54,661 bases of DNA, taken from assembly GCA_035533075.1 (NCBI GenBank), contig DATLUO010000242.1, forward strand, positions 1 to 54,661, read 5' to 3'. The position numbers were made by a program, and so were the translations under genes. Shown piece by piece: positions 51,288 through 54,661 of the stretch; the stretch's first letter is position 1; each line of letters begins with the position of its first letter. The DNA comes from Pirellulales bacterium (GTDB lineage: Bacteria > Planctomycetota > Planctomycetia > Pirellulales > JAICIG01). The notes beneath the pieces are model-generated. The model was not told the origin of the DNA, did no database searches, and was given only the letters and a program-made list of their open reading frames with translations.

Positions 51288-53171
51288 TTAGCGCGGCTGC
51301 TCCGGTTCGCTTAAAAAAGCCCGCACTTTTTCGGCGTTCTCATCATCAGGGAAGCGAGAGATCGCATCCCCCCAAATCTGCAAGGCCCTTGCGCGATCGC
51401 CAACGTTCCAGTAGGCACCGCCCAGATTGAACCACGCAACCGCGTAGGTGCGATCTAGCTCGATGGCTTTCTCGTACGCCGCGATGGCGTTGCGGTGATC
51501 GCCCACATGGTCGTAGCACGTTCCGAGGTTTCCCCAGGACATCGCATCCGGTTGATGCTTTTCGGCAGCACCCTTGATGAAACCCAGCGCCTCATCGTAT
51601 TGACCGAGCTGCATGAGCGTTGAGCCAAGGCAGTATCCGAAGGATGCTGGATCGTGCTGCGCTGCAAGGCGAAATGCTTCAACAGCATTTCCAAGTTTGC
51701 CTTCGTCGGAGTAGATGTGGCCTAAGCGGTCCGGTATTAGGCCGTCATCGAGAAAGCCGAGCTCGATCGCCCTCGAGAATGCAACGATGCATTGCCGTGT
51801 AAGCTGCGGGGTCGCTGCAGTAAGTCGCGATCGCCAGTAGGCATAACCTAGATTGCCCCAGACTTGGCCGTTTTCGGGGAAGCGCGACGCGAGGCGTTCC
51901 GCGAAAACCCGGGCGGCGTCGCGCCACATAGTATCGTCGCCTTGCGCAATGGCATAGACGCGCGCTGCATAGAACCACGGCCAGTCGATATTTGGCGCCA
52001 GGGAAATGGCCACTTCTACCGCTCGTATGGCGGCCGCGTGATCGCCGAGGTGCGAGAGGCACTCCGCGCGGCGGCCATGCACCCATGATTGTTGAACCGG
52101 CGGCAGCTCGACCAGGCGGATTTGCGACAACTCGTCGAGCGAATCCTGGTACGCGCCACGTTCCATCGCCATCGTCGCTAGAGAGTAACGGGCTTCAAAT
52201 TGCCGCGGATCATGCGCGACCGCTTGGCGGAAGCAGTGGATGGCTTCGCCTGGATTGCCGACATCGACGAATGACGTCCCAAGATTCTTCCAGCACATGG
52301 CGAACGCGGGCTCCAGCGAAAGCGCCTGCTTGTAGCACGCAATGGCGTCTTCGTGGCGCTTTAGCACGCCGAGTGCGTTTCCCTGACAGTAGGCGAGGCT
52401 GGCCGCCGACGTATGCTTTAGTAGGCTCGGATCCTCCCAGAAGGCGATTGCACTATCGAGTCTCTCCGGGCCGATCGGCTCACCATTCATGGCGAGATTC
52501 ACGTTTGCCATATGCACAAAGTTGGTGATCAACGGGATGTGGCCGAATTTCAGTTCGATTTGCGGTGCCAACTGATGTATCGCCTTGTCATGGCCGGCAC
52601 CGTAGAGTTGCTCTAGTTGCTCGTACGCGGCCTTTGGATCGTCGCTCAAGAACAGATCGGGCACCAATTCGAGGGCTACCGCCGGTGGCGTGTAGCGCGG
52701 CTGCGGGGGCCCCCCATGGATTTGACGAAAGCAGCGGGTGAATTCTTGGAGCAGCGCGTTTCGGATCTGGGCCGCCAGATCGTGTGGCGTTCTGATTGAG
52801 TTACCGCGAAAAAACGTTGCCTGAACCTCGTCGATGAAATGAACCTGCTGGGACTCCCGGTTCTCTGCGTGTAGTAAAAAAGGGAAGATGGGTTTCTTCC
52901 GGGATAATGCGTGACGGTATTCAAGATGGGTTGCCGACAGGCCGCGCTCAATGACCGTGCCGTATTTCTCGCCCAACAGGAGAATAATTCCGTCCGCTTC
53001 ATCGATTCGCCGGAAACACTCTGCCATACCGCCGACCGCAACCGGCGCTGGTGGCCATGCTTCAAAACGCGAGCCATCAATCTCAAGCCCCTCCAATACC
53101 CGCTCGGTTTCGTCGCGTTGATCTTTCAGCGCGGCCGGGCTGCTGATGAAGATAATGAGTTTGTGAACCAT
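51288..53171 (-). CDS. DUF4062 (TIR-like) protein with tetratricopeptide repeats
   Basis: A 627-residue protein. Residues 4-100 fit DUF4062, a domain related to TIR: LIIFISSPAALKDQRDETER, FRRIDEADGIILLLGEKYG, and GLSATHLEYRHALSRKKPI, with Glu84 at the place of a catalytic acid. A linker of about 80 residues follows. About eight or more TPRs then run to the end (for example NLGTCYDHVGDHRNAIAAYE). ATG 53171 has GGAG 9 bp upstream. DUF4062 is often found in NACHT- or TPR-bearing proteins thought to sense invasion or stress. Here the sensor would be the TPR array and no NTPase module is present. A role in defence is inference from this architecture. Confidence 0.85.
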   Translation of the reverse strand: MVHKLIIFISSPAALKDQRDETERVLEGLEIDGSRFEAWPPAPVAVGGMAECFRRIDEADGIILLLGEKYGTVIERGLSATHLEYRHALSRKKPIFPFLLHAENRESQQVHFIDEVQATFFRGNSIRTPHDLAAQIRNALLQEFTRCFRQIHGGPPQPRYTPPAVALELVPDLFLSDDPKAAYEQLEQLYGAGHDKAIHQLAPQIELKFGHIPLITNFVHMANVNLAMNGEPIGPERLDSAIAFWEDPSLLKHTSAASLAYCQGNALGVLKRHEDAIACYKQALSLEPAFAMCWKNLGTSFVDVGNPGEAIHCFRQAVAHDPRQFEARYSLATMAMERGAYQDSLDELSQIRLVELPPVQQSWVHGRRAECLSHLGDHAAAIRAVEVAISLAPNIDWPWFYAARVYAIAQGDDTMWRDAARVFAERLASRFPENGQVWGNLGYAYWRSRLTAATPQLTRQCIVAFSRAIELGFLDDGLIPDRLGHIYSDEGKLGNAVEAFRLAAQHDPASFGYCLGSTLMQLGQYDEALGFIKGAAEKHQPDAMSWGNLGTCYDHVGDHRNAIAAYEKAIELDRTYAVAWFNLGGAYWNVGDRARALQIWGDAISRFPDDENAEKVRAFLSEPEQPR

Positions 53172-53662
53172 TTGATCCGTCTCCGGAGGGCAACGCAGTT
53201 GCACGAAACCAAAATTATACCGGCGCGAATTGCGTTATAGAGGAAGTGACGGGTCGGAACGGCGTCGGAACGCCTTAAATAAAACGCTCCGAACGCTATA
53301 CCGAGCACGAGCTTTGGCTTTTAGCGCTCGACGATCGCCGACTAACCGTAGTCGCGCAACGGAAGGACCATCCGATCTGCCCAAGCCGAGCGGCGCGGCA
53401 ATGCGCGCCCGATCAGCGTTTGAACGGTTGTCGAGCGCCTGGAGAAAGCGGATGAATAGAACATGGCTCTTGGGAGGCGCGCGGCCCGATCGCCAGAAAT
53501 GCGCTTTTCCCAGCTTTTCGGTAACCATTCATCGCCACGCGGTCGAATTGGCAACGAGCCTTTCAGCGACCAGCGGCGTTGAAGCACATTCACGCGCCAC
53601 TCAGACCGCACTTGGAGACGTTTCTTCTGGTCAAACAGCCCCGCCTGGAGCTACATTCAAAT

Positions 53663-53699
53663 GTGTGCGGAACCGCGCGGTTTTGTCATTTTCGCACAC
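53663..53699. repeat. nested palindrome
   Basis: GTGTGCG (53663-53669) and CGCACAC (53693-53699) are inverted arms. Between them is the perfect 12-bp palindrome AACCGCGCGGTT (53671-53682). It may be a protein-binding site or a hairpin; no gene boundary is near. Confidence 0.5.
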
Positions 53700-53880
53700 C
53701 TGCGTGGCGCGCCGAATCGCATTGGCACCCGCGGAATATGAACCTAAGCCCCGAAAAACAGGCCGGCTTGGGCCGGCATAGAAGCTGCCACTATGCTCAA
53801 TCTTGGGGGCAGGTAAACGGGACCGGTCCAATTTCCAAGGATCGCCAATGATTAAGACGACGGACGACGACGACAACCCG

Positions 53881-53989
53881 TTGCAGTGCCAACCGCTGAA
53901 CGCCGCGTGAGCCTCAATGTTCTCGCTGGTGCACTCGTCAGCCGAAGGAGAGTCTGCTGGAGAAGGCCCTGAAAGCGAAAATCGGCCCG
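53881..53989 (+). repeat. diverged direct repeat, copy 1
   Basis: Begins TTGCAGTGCCAAC and contains TCTCGCTGGTGCACTCGTCA and AGAAGGCCCTGAAAGCG. It aligns with copy 2 at 54117 at roughly 80 percent identity by eye, 236 bp apart start to start. Confidence 0.65.
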
Positions 53990-54116
53990 AACAAATCGGC
54001 GGCGGCCGGTGGTCGCGTGCTTCTATCCTGGCGTTGCGTCGGATCGCGGGCAGGATCAATCCCGATTCGGCAGGAATGTGGCGGCCCAGGCGAGGAGGGG
54101 AGCAAGACATCCGCCA

Positions 54117-54228
54117 TTGCAGCGCCAACAGGTGAACTCCGGCTGAGCCGCAATGCTTTCGCTGGTGCATTCGTCAACCGAAGGCGAGTTCGTTGAAGCG
54201 AAGGCCCTGAAGGCGCAAATCCGCGCGA
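54117..54228 (+). repeat. diverged direct repeat, copy 2
   Basis: Begins TTGCAGCGCCAAC and contains TTTCGCTGGTGCATTCGTCA and GCGAAGGCCCTGAAGGCGC. Small insertions separate it from copy 1. Confidence 0.65.
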
Positions 54229-54385
54229 ACGGCTCGCGCGCGCCGCCATGCTCGATAAACGCCCCACCGCCCCACCGCACAGCGGCGCCATCACCCCAAA
54301 CAGCTTACCGTGTCGGCAGAAAACCACGGCTCGGTACGCGTGCCGGCGGTGCCGTAGCGGCCGTTGCTCCGGCCCCACTGTGAGG

Positions 54386-54526
54386 TCATGCCAAAGTCCA
54401 GTCCTCGACCTGAAGTCCGGTCACTCTGGAGAATTCGTTCGTGTTGTGGGTCGCCACAGTCACGCCATGCTGCAGCGCAATGGCTGCGATCATGGTGTCG
54501 TTCGTGTCGAGCGGATAGAGGCTCAA
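54386..54526 (-). pseudogene. miniature VapC (PIN toxin with an internal deletion)
   Basis: A 46-residue frame from TTG 54526 to TGA 54386-54388: MSLYPLDTNDTMIAAIALQH, then GVTVATHNTNEFSRV and GLQVEDW. The start matches a VapC N-terminus with the first PIN acidic motif (LDTN). It passes straight into the C-terminal PIN half (NDTMIAAIAL, the later acidic motif, and THNTNEF). About 80-90 central codons are missing, apparently by deletion between two similar Asp-Thr-Asn/Asn-Asp-Thr sites. The TTG overlaps the antitoxin stop as TTGA. An active PIN fold is impossible; a regulatory peptide is not excluded. Confidence 0.75.
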
Positions 54527-54661
54527 AGTTCCTCGCGCTTTTCGAAGTCGCCCTCGTAGCCGGCCTCAAAGTCGCCCTCCCATGCTCCCACGACCCGGTC
54601 CAGGAAGTCCTGCGGCCAAGCGTCCGCGGTCGCGATTTCGGCAGGCGCTTTCTCGGGTTCG
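54523..54661 (-). CDS. VapB-type antitoxin, partial (cut by window end)
   Basis: The last 45 residues of an antitoxin: EPEKAPAEIATADAWPQDFL, then DRVVGAWEGDFEAGYEGDFE and KREEL. The acidic, Trp-containing tail is of the kind that wraps a VapC toxin. The DNA-binding N-terminus lies beyond the window. Its TGA overlaps the TTG start of the shortened PIN frame, so the two were an operon. The class is inferred from the PIN remnant next to it. Confidence 0.65.
   Translation of the reverse strand, partial: EPEKAPAEIATADAWPQDFLDRVVGAWEGDFEAGYEGDFEKREEL

Larger units (their letters stand above)
53172..54385. other. 1.2-kb gene-poor stretch with repeats
   Basis: No frame in this stretch has a convincing start, composition or motif. 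It contains a compact palindrome at 53663-53699 and two diverged direct repeats (53881-53989 and 54117-54228). It separates the DUF4062 gene from the toxin-antitoxin remnant and may be debris of former mobile or accessory DNA. Confidence 0.55.

Noticed and set aside
53230..53781. Plus-strand 183-residue frame after the DUF4062 gene
   Set aside because: Arg/Ser/Ala-rich without fold or start signals, and it crosses a palindrome. Treated as non-coding.

Overview
The window looks like chromosomal DNA from a planctomycete, probably of the Pirellulales type. The DNA is GC-rich. The secreted proteins, the RND/OprP-like envelope families, the DUF4058-type protein, the TIGR02574 antitoxin and the dispersed GTAGGGTGGG palindromes all fit that phylum. 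This assignment rests on recognition by eye, not on a database search. I saw no tRNA, rRNA, CRISPR array or intact transposase.

Region 1 (1-20.9 kb) is an expanded envelope-efflux locus. A minus-strand OprP-like porin faces a plus-strand series of RND permease 1, lipoprotein adaptors 1 and 2, RND permease 2, a 124-residue internally deleted adaptor, three TolC-type outer-membrane factors and a Tyr/Pro-rich secreted protein. The permeases, adaptors and outer-membrane factors are duplicated paralogues, so several tripartite pumps could be assembled from this one place.

Region 2 (20.9-31.7 kb) holds regulators and more porins. An NtrC-type sigma-54 activator overlaps its sensor kinase. Three more porins follow, two of them close paralogues of the first porin; one convergent porin pair shares a CTAG tetranucleotide as its two stop codons. 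Between the porins lies a minus-strand set: a STAS-domain protein, a 45-residue hydrophobic protein with a good ribosome binding site, and a DUF4118-type histidine kinase.

Region 3 (31.7-49.4 kb) is mostly housekeeping and small genes. It has 2-oxoglutarate dehydrogenase E1 and E2 (sucA, sucB) separated by a toxin-antitoxin pair with a frameshifted toxin, an SNF2-family helicase with two zinc clusters, an ABM-domain protein, a cold-shock-like protein, a cyanophycinase-family protein, hisB, a DUF4058-type protein, an acyltransferase, a PfkB kinase, a host-attachment-family protein, a DUF4242 protein and an XRE regulator. Its intergenic DNA is rich in palindromes: five full copies of a 39-bp repeat, an AT-rich inverted repeat, a purine/pyrimidine hairpin and 7-bp tandem repeats.

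Region 4 (49.4-54.7 kb) looks like an accessory island. It has an unrecognised 482-residue protein, a DUF4062 (TIR-like) protein with TPRs that resembles immune or signalling NTPase-free effectors, about 1.2 kb of repeat-bearing DNA without genes, and the end of a VapBC-like module whose toxin has been cut down to 46 residues. Several small genes in the window are broken in simple ways: a 1-nt deletion, a 7-bp duplication and two internal in-frame deletions. The most interesting items are the miniature adaptor, the miniature VapC, the repeat family that supplies stop codons, the STAS/micro-protein/kinase set and the DUF4062-TPR locus.
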